A stretch of 58,875 nt of DNA from Alphaproteobacteria bacterium (lineage in GTDB: Bacteria > Pseudomonadota > Alphaproteobacteria > Caulobacterales > Maricaulaceae): the NCBI GenBank assembly GCA_018222865.1, contig JAAEZM010000002.1:124097-182971 (forward strand), written 5' to 3'. The position numbers and the translations under genes are program-made. The notes beneath the pieces were generated by a model. It was not told the origin of the DNA. It did not search any database and saw only the letters and a list, made by a program, of their open reading frames with translations. Below, piece after piece: positions 1-8,259 of this stretch (the stretch's first letter is position 1; each line of letters opens with the position of its first letter).

Positions 1-1179
1 TTCATCCAGACGGGAAAAGGGTTTTAGGGCCTCGTCATATTGGTCTTTGGGAATACCTGGTCCGTTATCATCGACAATGATCTCAATGCGGTTCTTCGTT
101 CGTCGCAGACTTACGGAAACGCGCTCTCCGAAACTGGCCGCATTATTGATCAGATTAGACAGGGCGCGGCGCACGGTTGAGGCACGAACATCCGCGACCA
201 GCCCGGTCTCGGCGACAAAGTCGATGTCCGTGTTGAGGCGCCTTGCATCTTCGACAATCTCTTCAGCGAGCTGACCGAGGTCTGTGGGATCGGTTTCTTC
301 CACCATCTGGCCCCGGGCGAAGTCGAGATACTCGTCGAGCATTTCCTCCATTGCGCTAAGATCGCGCTTTGCATCTTCACGCTCCGGGCTTTCCGGCATC
401 AAAGCGAGTTGCAGGCGCAGTCGCGTCAGGGGCGTGCGTAAATCATGACTGACGCCTGCCAGGATGGCGGTGCGCTGCTCCAGATGGCGTCTGATCCGGG
501 CGCGCATTTCCAGAAAGGCATGGGCCGCCTGCCGCACTTCGGTTGCACCGGATGGACGGAAATGAGCCACATCCTGGCCGCGCCCGAACTGCTCTGCGGC
601 ATCGGCCAGCCGGCGAATGGGTTTGACCTGATTTCGGATGAATACAATGGAGACGGCGGTCAAAAGAGTTGTCGCGCCAATGATCCAGAGCAAGAAGATA
701 TGGCCGGTAGTCGCAAATACTCGGTCCCTCGCCACGATAAACCGGAGCACGCCCCCCTCGACCTCAACCCGAATATCGACATAGCTGGGATAGCGGGTGG
801 TATCGAACCAGAATTCGTCATCCAGCTTGGTCTGAAGCGCGCTGCGCAAGGTCACATCCAGCGTGCGAAAGAAGGAGGATCGTCGTGCGGTGGGCAGGGT
901 TTCTCCGGGCCGGAAATCTACTGAGAGAGCCATATCGGTCAAAGCCGTGTCCGCGAGCGCCTGGAAAGCCTCTGGGTCATCGGCTGAAGCCGCATAGCGG
1001 TGGGTCAGCATGGCGATTTCACCGGCCACACCTTCCGACAGGCGACTGGTAACAGTCTCCCAGTGCTCCTCGAAAAACGACCAGGCGACGGCGACCTGCA
1101 TGAGCCCGACCGGCAGGACGATGATCAATAAGGTCCGCGCAAACAGTCCTTTCGGAGTAAAGCGTCTGAGCAGGCTCAT
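1..1179 (-). CDS. EnvZ-like sensor histidine kinase (C-terminus beyond window)
   Basis: Membrane sensor kinase of the EnvZ type, phosphorylating the response regulator encoded just upstream. Reading the minus strand from ATG at 1179 gives a first membrane segment near residues 12-36, a periplasmic stretch to about 155, a second membrane segment near 157-180, a HAMP linker (VKPIRRLADAAEQF), a HisKA box GVSHDLRTPLTRLRL with the phospho-His near residue 245, an N-box LINNAA and a G1 box DDNGPGIP before the sequence runs off the left edge. About 393 codons are visible, so only the end of the ATPase domain is missing. It starts 12 bases after the stop of the regulator, so the two are surely one operon. 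The family is certain; the signal sensed is unknown. Confidence 0.93.
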   Translation of the reverse strand, partial: MSLLRRFTPKGLFARTLLIIVLPVGLMQVAVAWSFFEEHWETVTSRLSEGVAGEIAMLTHRYAASADDPEAFQALADTALTDMALSVDFRPGETLPTARRSSFFRTLDVTLRSALQTKLDDEFWFDTTRYPSYVDIRVEVEGGVLRFIVARDRVFATTGHIFLLWIIGATTLLTAVSIVFIRNQVKPIRRLADAAEQFGRGQDVAHFRPSGATEVRQAAHAFLEMRARIRRHLEQRTAILAGVSHDLRTPLTRLRLQLALMPESPEREDAKRDLSAMEEMLDEYLDFARGQMVEETDPTDLGQLAEEIVEDARRLNTDIDFVAETGLVADVRASTVRRALSNLINNAASFGERVSVSLRRTKNRIEIIVDDNGPGIPKDQYDEALKPFSRLDE

Positions 1180-1191
1180 GGTTTCGTTTGC

Positions 1192-1890
1192 CTATTCGCT
1201 AAAGACCGGGTCCGCAACCAGGCGATAGCCTTCGCCACGTACAGTTTGAAGATGGACGGGTTCTTTTGGATCGCGCTCGATTTTGCGTCGCAGGCGTGTG
1301 ACCTGAACGTCAACGGCACGCTCGCCGCTTCCCGTGCGCTCTGAAAGGACAAGGCGGGAGACGGTCTGTCCTGCACTCGCGGCGAGCGCCGCAAGAAGCG
1401 CGGCTTCGCCGCCTGTAAGCCGCACAAGCTCATCATCCTGGCGTAATTGTTCGCGGTCCAGATCAAACTGCCAATCGCCGAACATCACTTGTTTGATAGC
1501 GGCTGTGACGGGTCGGGTCCGTCGCAGGATCGCGTTGACCCGCAGGATCAGCTCTTCCGGCTCGAAAGGCTTGGCCAGGTAATCATCAGCGCCCAGACTT
1601 AGCCCTTTGATGCGGTCTTCGGCTTCGCCTCGTGCGGTGAGAAGCAGGATGGGAGTTTCAGAGCTGTGACGGACAGCTTCGGTCATTTCGAACCCGTCCA
1701 TGCCCGGCATCATGACGTCGAGGATGAGGAGATCGAATTCCAGGGCCTCCAGGGTCGCCAGAGCCTTCTTTGCATGCGGGGCCGTCGAGACGCGAAAACC
1801 ACGCTCCTGCAGGAAGCGCTTCAGCAGGGTCCGGATGCGGTCATCATCATCTACGACGAGGATGTGAGCCGCTTCGCTCGTATCGTCCAT
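1192..1890 (-). CDS. OmpR-family response regulator
   Basis: Two-domain DNA-binding response regulator of 232 residues. The receiver domain (about 9-120) has the acidic pocket VVDDDD, the phospho-acceptor Asp58 in LLILDVMMPGMDG, the switch Thr in LLLTAR and Lys107 in AKPFEPEEL. The C-terminal half (about 135-230) is a winged helix with the typical OmpR ending VQVTRLRRKIE and TVRGEGYRL. It precedes the EnvZ-like kinase by 12 bases and follows pgsA by 18 bases on the same strand, so phosphotransfer from that kinase is the obvious inference. Comparable pairs in alphaproteobacteria have been called OmpR, PetR or FeuP, and the sequence alone does not decide between them. Confidence 0.95.
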   Translation of the reverse strand: MDDTSEAAHILVVDDDDRIRTLLKRFLQERGFRVSTAPHAKKALATLEALEFDLLILDVMMPGMDGFEMTEAVRHSSETPILLLTARGEAEDRIKGLSLGADDYLAKPFEPEELILRVNAILRRTRPVTAAIKQVMFGDWQFDLDREQLRQDDELVRLTGGEAALLAALAASAGQTVSRLVLSERTGSGERAVDVQVTRLRRKIERDPKEPVHLQTVRGEGYRLVADPVFSE

Positions 1891-1908
1891 ATTTCCGCTC
1901 CCCAGAGC

Positions 1909-2541
1909 TCAGCTTGCCGGACGGCGCCAGTATTCCAGCCCCGTCAACAATGTCAGAGCCGCAGCAATCCAAAGAGCGCTGATCCAGATATTGAGGGCCA
2001 AATCATTGTTCTGCCATCCCAGAAGGGCCGCCAGGAGCGGTAAACCTGCAACGCTGATCGCGAAAGCTGTCTTGAGCTTGGCTGTGAGTGAGACGCGGAC
2101 CGCTTCCCCGATCCCTCTTGGGCTGGACCAGCGGATCAGGGTGATCACGACATCGCGCAATATCATCGCCGCAACCGGGACCAGTATGATGAGGGGCGTG
2201 TCCAGTATGAGGGCATAGACCAGGAGGTAGCCGTTGATCAGGAGCTTGTCCGCGACCGGATCGAGAAAACGGCCCAGCGCTGTCTCAGCTGACCAGCGCC
2301 GCGCCAGAAACCCGTCCAGCCAATCCGTCGCGGCGGCCACGATAAAGGCAATGACGGCGAAAACAGCCAGGCCGCGGACAAAAGCGGTCGGATCACTCAA
2401 CCAAGGCGGTGTCTGCCAGCTCAAGGACCAGGAATAGGACAGCCAAAGCCCCACGGCACCGGCCAGCGACAAGACCATTCGCAGGATGGTCAGCGTGTTG
2501 GGCAATTGCTGCTTGATCGCTTCAGCGTTGAAACCAGTCAT
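1909..2541 (-). CDS. pgsA: CDP-diacylglycerol-glycerol-3-phosphate 3-phosphatidyltransferase
   Basis: Integral membrane enzyme that makes phosphatidylglycerol phosphate from CDP-diacylglycerol and glycerol 3-phosphate, the committed step of phosphatidylglycerol and cardiolipin synthesis. The CDP-alcohol phosphatidyltransferase signature D-x2-DG-x2-AR-x8-G-x3-D-x3-D is intact ([10 protein letters not shown] followed by [10 protein letters not shown]), and about five hydrophobic segments are spread over 210 residues, a usual length. I chose ATG 2541, giving [15 protein letters not shown] with the usual N-terminal LPNxLTxLR. The longer reading frame upstream runs through the end of uvrC. The start lies 20 bases inside uvrC, and a uvrC-pgsA pairing is common in proteobacteria, implying translational coupling. 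Confidence 0.95.
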   Translation of the reverse strand: MTGFNAEAIKQQLPNTLTILRMVLSLAGAVGLWLSYSWSLSWQTPPWLSDPTAFVRGLAVFAVIAFIVAAATDWLDGFLARRWSAETALGRFLDPVADKLLINGYLLVYALILDTPLIILVPVAAMILRDVVITLIRWSSPRGIGEAVRVSLTAKLKTAFAISVAGLPLLAALLGWQNNDLALNIWISALWIAAALTLLTGLEYWRRPAS

Positions 2542-4414
2542 GAATCCGTTTGGCCATGGCTTTAGACACTCCGTCAACTGCTTCAAGATCGGCGAGTGCA
2601 GCATTGCGCACCGCCTTCGCCGATCCAAAATGTGCCAAGAGGGCTTTCTTGCGCGCTGGGCCAATGCCGGAAATCTCGTCCAACGGATTGTCCGATATAG
2701 CCTTTTTGCGTTTCGCCCGATGCCCCCCAATGGCAAATCGATGCGCCTCATCTCGGAGACGCTGGAGATAGTAAAGCACAGGATCCTTCTGTGGCAATTT
2801 GAAGGGAGGCTGGCCGGGCAGGTAAAAAGCTTCGCGACCCGCATCGCGCTCGGGGCCCTTGGCAATCGCAGCGATATTCAGATCGGTAAGCCCGAGATCC
2901 TCGGCGACTTCGAGCACTGCAGACAATTGCCCCTTGCCGCCATCAATCAGCAAGAGGTCTGGCACGGGCGCACCTTCCTCACGCTCTTTGAGAAGGCGGC
3001 TGAGTCGACGCCGCAACATGGCCGCCATCATGGCGAAGTCATCATCCGTGGCAGCGTCATCACCCTTCATATTGAAGCGGCGATAATGGTTTTTCTCAAA
3101 CCCTTCCGGGCCCGCGACAATCATGGCGCCGAGAGCATTCGTACCTTGAATGTGAGAGTTATCATAGACTTCGATGCGCTGGGGTGGGTCCTCCAGGCCA
3201 AAGATGCGCTGCACGCCATTCAGCAATTGTGCCTGGGTCGCGCTTTCCGACAAGCGGCGGGCAAGGGCTTCGCGCGCATTGGTGAGGCTTTGTTCAACCA
3301 GTTTCCGCTTTTCACCGCGCTGCGGCGTCAAAAGCTGAACCTTGCGCTCGGCCCGCAGGGAAAGGGCTTCACTGAGAAGCTCGGCTTCCTCAATATCGTG
3401 GGACAGCAGGATCTGCCCCGGCGCAGGTTTATCGTCATAGAACTGGGCCAGGAAGGCCGCGAGCACATCCGCCGGTTCGGCTTCCTGATCATGTTTGGGG
3501 AAGAAGGATTGATTGCCCCAATTCTGTCCGGCGCGGAAGAAGAAGACCTGAACACATGAGCGCCCGCCATCCTGCGCAACCGCAATAACATCAGCCTCTT
3601 CAACACCGGCCGGATTAATGCCCTGATCTGTCGTGACAGCGGCGATGGCCCGGATCCGATCACGCAGCCGCGCGGCGGTTTCAAAATCGAGGTCATCTGA
3701 TGCTGTCTGCATACGGGTTTGCAGGTCTTCGCGCAGGGCGTTGGAGCGTCCGCGCAGGAAGTCCGTGGCTTCCCCAACCAGCTCGGCATAGGCGGCCGGA
3801 GAGATGAGATCCACACACGGGCCGGCGCAACGCTTGATCTGGTAGAGCATGCAGGGCCGTGTGCGACCTTCATAGACACTGTCAGAGCAGGTCCGCAGCA
3901 AGAAGGCCTTCTGCAGCGTGTTCAAAGTATGGTTGACCGCTCCAACACTCGCGAACGGGCCGAAATAATCGCCTTTTGTCTTGCGGGCGCCTCGATGTTT
4001 GAGCAATTGCGCTGCCGCATGGTCCCGGCGGATCAGAATATAGGGAAAGCTCTTGTCGTCGCGCAGCAGAATGTTGAAGCGAGGCTTGAGGCGTTTGATC
4101 AGATTGGCTTCAAGCAGCAGAGCCTCAGTTTCCGTCTGTGTAACAACAAATTCCATCGACCGGGTCAGCGAGATCATCAAGGCGATCCGGTTGGAGTGGC
4201 CACGCCCGGCGGCATAATTGCTGACACGGTTTTTCAGATTACGGGCCTTGCCGACGTAAAGAACATCCCCATCTTCGCCGATCATACGGTAGACGCCCGG
4301 CTTCGGCGGCAGGCGTTTGACTTCCTCGGCTATGAGTTTCGGCCCGCTCAGCGATTGCGCTTCGCGGCGGGCCGGTTCATCAATCGGGGATGAAGGAGTT
4401 TTAGAGGGACTCAT
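2522..4414 (-). CDS. uvrC: Excinuclease ABC subunit C
   Basis: Nuclease subunit of nucleotide excision repair, making the 3' and 5' incisions around a lesion recognised by UvrAB. The 630-residue product begins its GIY-YIG domain at PPKPGVYRM and [14 protein letters not shown] (about 40-65). It carries a UvrB-interacting UVR motif near [14 protein letters not shown], the RNase H-like 5' nuclease domain ([24 protein letters not shown]) and a C-terminal double helix-hairpin-helix ([26 protein letters not shown]). ATG 4414 is chosen; it shares the tetramer CATG with the divergent SDR start at 4413, so the two genes begin on overlapping bases. No strong ribosome-binding site precedes it, and a start further upstream, inside the SDR, cannot be excluded. 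Confidence 0.96.
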   Translation of the reverse strand: MSPSKTPSSPIDEPARREAQSLSGPKLIAEEVKRLPPKPGVYRMIGEDGDVLYVGKARNLKNRVSNYAAGRGHSNRIALMISLTRSMEFVVTQTETEALLLEANLIKRLKPRFNILLRDDKSFPYILIRRDHAAAQLLKHRGARKTKGDYFGPFASVGAVNHTLNTLQKAFLLRTCSDSVYEGRTRPCMLYQIKRCAGPCVDLISPAAYAELVGEATDFLRGRSNALREDLQTRMQTASDDLDFETAARLRDRIRAIAAVTTDQGINPAGVEEADVIAVAQDGGRSCVQVFFFRAGQNWGNQSFFPKHDQEAEPADVLAAFLAQFYDDKPAPGQILLSHDIEEAELLSEALSLRAERKVQLLTPQRGEKRKLVEQSLTNAREALARRLSESATQAQLLNGVQRIFGLEDPPQRIEVYDNSHIQGTNALGAMIVAGPEGFEKNHYRRFNMKGDDAATDDDFAMMAAMLRRRLSRLLKEREEGAPVPDLLLIDGGKGQLSAVLEVAEDLGLTDLNIAAIAKGPERDAGREAFYLPGQPPFKLPQKDPVLYYLQRLRDEAHRFAIGGHRAKRKKAISDNPLDEISGIGPARKKALLAHFGSAKAVRNAALADLEAVDGVSKAMAKRIHDWFQR

Positions 4415-5171
4415 GTCTGACAAGATCGCGCTGGTAACGGGCGGCGGCAAGCGCCTGGGTGCCAAAATTGCCAAGGCTTTGGCAGAGGATGGTTGGCATA
4501 CCATCATCCATTACAATTATTCAGGCACAGATGCGCGAGCGCTGGAAGCCGCGATTATTGCCGACGGGGGCTACGCCAGCACGGCTCAGTTCGATCTGGG
4601 GGATGTGGCTGGAGTGAAGGCTTTCATGAAGAGTATCGGGCGGGTTGATGCGCTGATCAATTCAGCGTCGATATTCGAGATGGACCGGCCCGAGGATGTC
4701 ACCCACGAGATGCTGGACAAGGCTATGCGCGTCAATCTGATGGCGCCGGTCCTGCTGGCTTCTGCCATGGCGGAGCATCATACCCGCCGAGCCTCAGGCT
4801 GCGTGATCAATATCCTGGATCAAAAGCTCTTCAATCTGAATCCGGACTTCTTTTCTTATACCTTGTCCAAACATGCGCTGCTCGGCGCGACCACCACCAT
4901 GGCCATGGCGCTGGCACCGCGGGTCCGCGTTAACGGGATTGCTCCGGGCATTACGCTCCCGTCTGGCGGGCAGAGCCAGGAAGAGTTTGCCCGCGCACAC
5001 CGCCTTAATCCGATGGATGGCGGTTCGACTCCGGAAGATATTATTCGCGCTGTGCGCTTCATTCTTGCCACATCGAGCATGACAGGCGAGACGATGATCA
5101 TTGATGGCGGCCAACATCTCGACGCGCGCAATGGCGATGTGATGTATGCGACCGGTGTTCCGGAGGAATAG
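4413..5171 (+). CDS. SDR oxidoreductase, FolM/pteridine reductase-like
   Basis: Short-chain dehydrogenase of 252 residues. The NAD(P)-binding motif reads TGGGKRLG, the form seen in FolM dihydromonapterin reductase and PTR1 pteridine reductase rather than the classical TGxxxGIG. NSASIF replaces NNAG, and the catalytic YTLSK is present near residue 150, with the PGI turn ([12 protein letters not shown]) afterwards. Two bases separate its stop from a FolB-like aldolase, which supports a role in pterin or folate metabolism. ATG 4413 is preceded by an AGAGGGA ribosome site and is head-to-head with uvrC. Function in dihydropteridine reduction is inferred from motif and neighbour; a generic SDR role remains possible. 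Confidence 0.85.
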   Translation: MSDKIALVTGGGKRLGAKIAKALAEDGWHTIIHYNYSGTDARALEAAIIADGGYASTAQFDLGDVAGVKAFMKSIGRVDALINSASIFEMDRPEDVTHEMLDKAMRVNLMAPVLLASAMAEHHTRRASGCVINILDQKLFNLNPDFFSYTLSKHALLGATTTMAMALAPRVRVNGIAPGITLPSGGQSQEEFARAHRLNPMDGGSTPEDIIRAVRFILATSSMTGETMIIDGGQHLDARNGDVMYATGVPEE

Positions 5172-5173
5172 GT

Positions 5174-5575
5174 TTGCGATTAGATCAGGTGATCGAGAAC
5201 GCGCTGGCGAATACGACGGGCGAAAACGTCTTCATTTACCGCCTGGAAGGCGTGAAAATGGAAGTCGAGATCGGGATTCATGATTATGAGCGCGGTGTGA
5301 AACAGCGCGTGCTGGTTGACGCCGTGACAGTGGTGGACAAGGCTTGGAACGGCGCTGACGATATCGCCACCGTGGTCGATTATGACTATCTGCTGGACGG
5401 GATCAAAGAACTTCAAGAGCATCAGTTCGACCTTCAGGAGACGCTCTGCGGCCGGATCCTGGAAATCGCTCTTTCTCCCGATGCTGTACTCGCCGCGCAG
5501 GTCACAACGCGCAAGCCGGACGCCTATCCCGATGCAGAGGCCGTAGGGCTCACGCGTTTTCGCCGAAAAGGCTGA
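5174..5575 (+). CDS. folB: Dihydroneopterin aldolase-like protein (FolB family)
   Basis: Small enzyme of the FolB/FolX fold, expected to convert or epimerise dihydroneopterin in folate synthesis. The 133-residue product has the family pattern MEVEIGIHDYERGVKQR at the first strand and helix, VVDYDYLLDGIKEL in the middle and TTRKPDAYPDAEAVGL near the end, which corresponds to the KPxAxPxAxxVGV motif. The start is a TTG at 5174, two bases after the SDR stop. It is supported by GGAGGAA at 5162-5168, and no ATG lies before the conserved core. Pairing with a FolM-like reductase fits a pterin-modifying operon. Divergence from canonical FolB leaves substrate preference open. Confidence 0.85.
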   Translation: MRLDQVIENALANTTGENVFIYRLEGVKMEVEIGIHDYERGVKQRVLVDAVTVVDKAWNGADDIATVVDYDYLLDGIKELQEHQFDLQETLCGRILEIALSPDAVLAAQVTTRKPDAYPDAEAVGLTRFRRKG

Positions 5576-5658
5576 GAGCGGCTGTTCCGGTTCACCCTCT
5601 GCTCATTTGCCATGCTAGACAGTGAGGTCTTGTCCCAGCTTGGGGAAGGGAGATCTTG

Positions 5659-6384
5659 ATGTCGTCTATCCACCGCCGCACCGCGCTCTTTGGCCTATTG
5701 GCTTCAACGGCAAGCCTGGCTGCGCCCGCACACGCCCTGCAATTTGGCCTTAATGAAGGTCAGGCGAGCAATGGTGTGCGCGCTGCATTGACGCAGGCGG
5801 CAAGGCTCGCGACCGAGCAGCTTGGGCGCCGCGACGGGTTCTTTGGTGACCCCCAAGTCCGGATTCCTTTGCCCGGTCAGGTGCGTGACGTGCAATCCAT
5901 GTTGAGACGCGTTGGCTTGTCCGGCCAGCTTGACCAATTGGAGCTGCAATTAAACCGGGCTGCGGAAAGTGCGATGCCGGCGACACGGCGGATCGTCGTT
6001 GATGCTGTTCGCTCGATGACGGTGCAGGATGCGATTGGAATTGTCCGCGGTGGCGACCAGTCGGCGACCCAATTCTTGCGTCGGCGGACTTATGATGACC
6101 TTTATGGTCTCGTACGCCCTCGCATGACGACAACACTTGAGCAATCGGGCGCTTACCGGTCTCTTCAGCCAATTGAGGACAGGTTGGGAAGTAGCGGCGG
6201 CGGGGTGCTGGGCGCGCTGTTTGGGAATCGGCGCGCGAGCCGGTCCCTGCGGGACACGGTGACGGATGAGGCCACCGGCAGAACGCTCGATGGTGTGTTC
6301 CACTATATTGGTCGTGAGGAAGCAGCGATCCGAAATGATCCTGTTAGCCGGACAAGTGATATTCTCCGGCGCGTGTTCGGCTAG
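5659..6384 (+). CDS. DUF4197 family exported protein
   Basis: Protein of 241 residues with an N-terminal export signal (MSSIHRRTALFGLLASTASLAAPAHA, cleavage expected after AHA). The mature part matches the DUF4197 pattern: an N-terminal half with GLNEGQASNGVRAALTQA and VRIPLPGQVRDVQSMLRRVG, then a region rich in aromatic and charged residues ending LDGVFHYIGREEAAIRNDP. Function of the family is not known. An in-frame TTG lies one codon upstream, but ATG 5659 sits behind AAGGGAGA and is preferred. The gene ends convergently with the antiporter, the two TAG stops sharing CTAG at 6381-6384. Confidence 0.87.
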   Translation: MSSIHRRTALFGLLASTASLAAPAHALQFGLNEGQASNGVRAALTQAARLATEQLGRRDGFFGDPQVRIPLPGQVRDVQSMLRRVGLSGQLDQLELQLNRAAESAMPATRRIVVDAVRSMTVQDAIGIVRGGDQSATQFLRRRTYDDLYGLVRPRMTTTLEQSGAYRSLQPIEDRLGSSGGGVLGALFGNRRASRSLRDTVTDEATGRTLDGVFHYIGREEAAIRNDPVSRTSDILRRVFG

Positions 6385-7370
6385 ATGTGGAGCATTTGGC
6401 GGGCCAGCACCGCGATATAACCTGCATAAGCAAGAAAGAGCAGGGCGCCGATTAGGCGGTTGATCGGCTGGCGTGCGAACACCAGTCCCGCGATCACCAG
6501 GCTGGATGCAACCATGACCCAGAAATCCAACGCGAAGAAACCTTCCGGAACAGGTAACTCAACCCCGACAGCGCCAGCTGCGATACCTGTCACGCCGCCG
6601 ACAGCGAACACGTTGAAGATATTCGAGCCGAGCACATTACCGATCGCCAATTGCGCCTGACGGCGAATGGACGACATCACAACGGTCGCCAATTCCGGCA
6701 GCGATGTGCCGAAAGCGAGCGCGGTCAGTCCGATGATCGATTCGTCGACATCCAGCGCACGCGCAGCCTCCGTACCGCCCACCACAATCATCTGAGCCCC
6801 AACGGGAAGGAAGATCAGGCCGAGGATCAGGGCCAGGAAAATGCCCGGCCATTTTGCCGGAAGGCCGTCCATCCCATCGAGATCGGTGAGCTCGGAAATC
6901 GTTGGGTCATCCTTATTGCTGCGCGCCTGAGCAGCGAGCATGAGGATATAGATCACAATCGCCGCAAAGAGCGCGATGCCTTCGCCCATTGTGATCTGAA
7001 GGTCCCAGCTGACGATGATAATCGCCGCTGCCGCGCCCAGGGCAATAAGCGCATTGCGCCGCACGCCTGAGGTGGTCGTACTAATGGGGCCGAAAATGGC
7101 TGGAAGGCCTAGGACCAGAAGAAAGTTGGCAATATTGGAGCCAACAATATTCCCCAGCGCCAGACCCGGAGCCCCGGACAGTGCGGATTGCGCACTGACC
7201 ACCAATTCCGGCGCAGATGTGCCGAACGCGATAATCGTCAGTCCGACCAGCAGGGGCGGCAGTTTCCACTTGCGCGCAAGCGCTGCGCCACCGCGCACGA
7301 GAGCATCTCCGCCAAACAGGAGGAGCACGATCCCGCCAAGGATCAGGCCGAGATACAAAGGTGCGGACAT
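6381..7370 (-). CDS. Calcium/sodium antiporter (CaCA family, YrbG-like)
   Basis: Inner-membrane cation/Ca2+ exchanger of 329 residues with about ten hydrophobic segments arranged as two inverted halves. Each half carries the alpha-repeat of the family: GTSAPELVVSAQSALSGAPGLALGNIVGSN in the first and GTSLPELATVVMSS with AIGNVLGSNIFN in the second. The acidic Glu of GTSxPE in both repeats is intact, so transport is expected. The loop between halves is short and acidic (SELTDLDGMDG). Homologues exchange Ca2+ for Na+; physiological direction here is inference. It is transcribed toward the DUF4197 gene and follows a predicted microprotein on the same strand. Confidence 0.93.
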   Translation of the reverse strand: MSAPLYLGLILGGIVLLLFGGDALVRGGAALARKWKLPPLLVGLTIIAFGTSAPELVVSAQSALSGAPGLALGNIVGSNIANFLLVLGLPAIFGPISTTTSGVRRNALIALGAAAAIIIVSWDLQITMGEGIALFAAIVIYILMLAAQARSNKDDPTISELTDLDGMDGLPAKWPGIFLALILGLIFLPVGAQMIVVGGTEAARALDVDESIIGLTALAFGTSLPELATVVMSSIRRQAQLAIGNVLGSNIFNVFAVGGVTGIAAGAVGVELPVPEGFFALDFWVMVASSLVIAGLVFARQPINRLIGALLFLAYAGYIAVLARQMLHI

Positions 7371-7397
7371 AATTGGACTATGAGCTGAGGGTCGGAC

Positions 7398-7478
7398 CTA
7401 GTCGAGACGACGATATTCGATCAGGTTGAGAAGAGCGAACAGGCCAGCAACAAGACCGATAGCAACAAGAGCGTACAT
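7398..7478 (-). CDS. Predicted 26-residue membrane microprotein
   Basis: Reading the minus strand from ATG at 7478 gives 26 residues: a hydrophobic run MYALVAIGLVAGLFALLN followed by a short charged tail LIEYRRLD and TAG. It is long enough to span the membrane once, with a positive-inside tail. A GGGGA ribosome site lies about nine bases upstream. It occupies the only open space between the antiporter start (7370) and the divergent Nudix gene (7555), and is on the antiporter strand 27 bases upstream. No function can be named. The call rests on composition, ribosome site and position; a chance frame of this length cannot be excluded. Confidence 0.5.
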   Translation of the reverse strand: MYALVAIGLVAGLFALLNLIEYRRLD

Positions 7479-7554
7479 GGATGCATTCCCCTATGACAAA
7501 TTTCTGGTGGGTACATAGCGCGCCAATGCCCCGCTGGCCAGCGATGGTGTCGGT

Positions 7555-8025
7555 ATGAACTGGAGGAGACGCGTAGAGCCTTTTGTAAGGGCTGCTTTTC
7601 ATCTCTGGTGGCGCCTCAGCCGAGGTATGACGCTCGGGGTTCGAGTGATTGCACGCCGTTCTGACGGACATGTGGTACTGGTCAAGCATACCTACATAGA
7701 AGGCTGGCATCTCCCAGGCGGTGGCGTTGACGCTGGGGAGACGGCGCCTGTGGCAGCCATCCGGGAGTTGCGCGAGGAGGTCGGCTTGCTGGCACAAAGC
7801 CCGGCCCGGTTATTGGCGGTCTTCTCCAATCACAAGGTGTTCAAGGGAGACCACGTCTTGCTCTTCGAGGTGACATCCTGGTCCGAAGGGCAGACAGATA
7901 ATCACGGCGAGATTGAAGAGGTGGGATGGTTTGATCCCGCCGCTCTGCCTGAAGCTGCCACTCCCGCGACGCGGCGGCGCTTGCAGGAGTATCTTGCGGG
8001 GGCGGAACATCCGGAAAACTGGTAG
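7555..8025 (+). CDS. Nudix hydrolase
   Basis: Pyrophosphohydrolase of 156 residues. The Nudix box GX5EX7REUXEEXGU is complete as GGGVDAGETAPVAAIRELREEVGL around residues 58-81, with the Mg2+-binding glutamates in REEVG. The strand before it, VVLVKHTYIEGWHLPGGG, is like that of NUDIX proteins acting on nucleoside diphosphate derivatives. The N-terminus adds about 25 basic, aromatic residues (RRRVEPFVRAAFHLWWRL) that could form an amphipathic helix. The substrate is not predictable. It is followed by the inverted-repeat element at 8039-8100 and lies divergent from the microprotein and antiporter. Confidence 0.9.
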   Translation: MNWRRRVEPFVRAAFHLWWRLSRGMTLGVRVIARRSDGHVVLVKHTYIEGWHLPGGGVDAGETAPVAAIRELREEVGLLAQSPARLLAVFSNHKVFKGDHVLLFEVTSWSEGQTDNHGEIEEVGWFDPAALPEAATPATRRRLQEYLAGAEHPENW

Positions 8026-8038
8026 CGCCGAGATGGAT

Positions 8039-8100
8039 GCGGTGTACCGGTCCATGCCCTCCACTGCGAGGGTTTGAGGAAGCACTTTCCGGTACACCGC
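8039..8100. repeat. Perfect 12-bp inverted repeat with nested hairpin
   Basis: GCGGTGTACCGG at 8039-8050 is the exact reverse complement of CCGGTACACCGC at 8089-8100. The 38 bases between contain a second, smaller complementary pair, CCCTC (8057-8061) and GAGGG (8068-8072). The element begins 14 bases after the Nudix stop and ends 160 bases before the kinase start. No T-run follows on either strand, so it does not look like a standard intrinsic terminator. It could be a folded 3' UTR, a small RNA, a processing site or a protein-binding site. Confidence 0.6.
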
Positions 8101-8259
8101 GGGGCGCACGCTTATGGGATAGACGAGCTTGCCTGAACCTCAGCTGACTGGTCGAACCCCAAAAATGCCGTGGAAATGGCATAAGAGTGTGTTTTAGAGG
8201 TCCAAAAGAGGCCCCTTCCGCCTAAAGTAACTTCTGAAGGACGATTCGAATGAAGTCTG

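Noticed and set aside
2486-3559. Long plus-strand open frame over uvrC
   Set aside because: It is fully antisense to a well-conserved gene, lacks a recognisable product and reads as a low-information shadow typical of GC-rich coding DNA.
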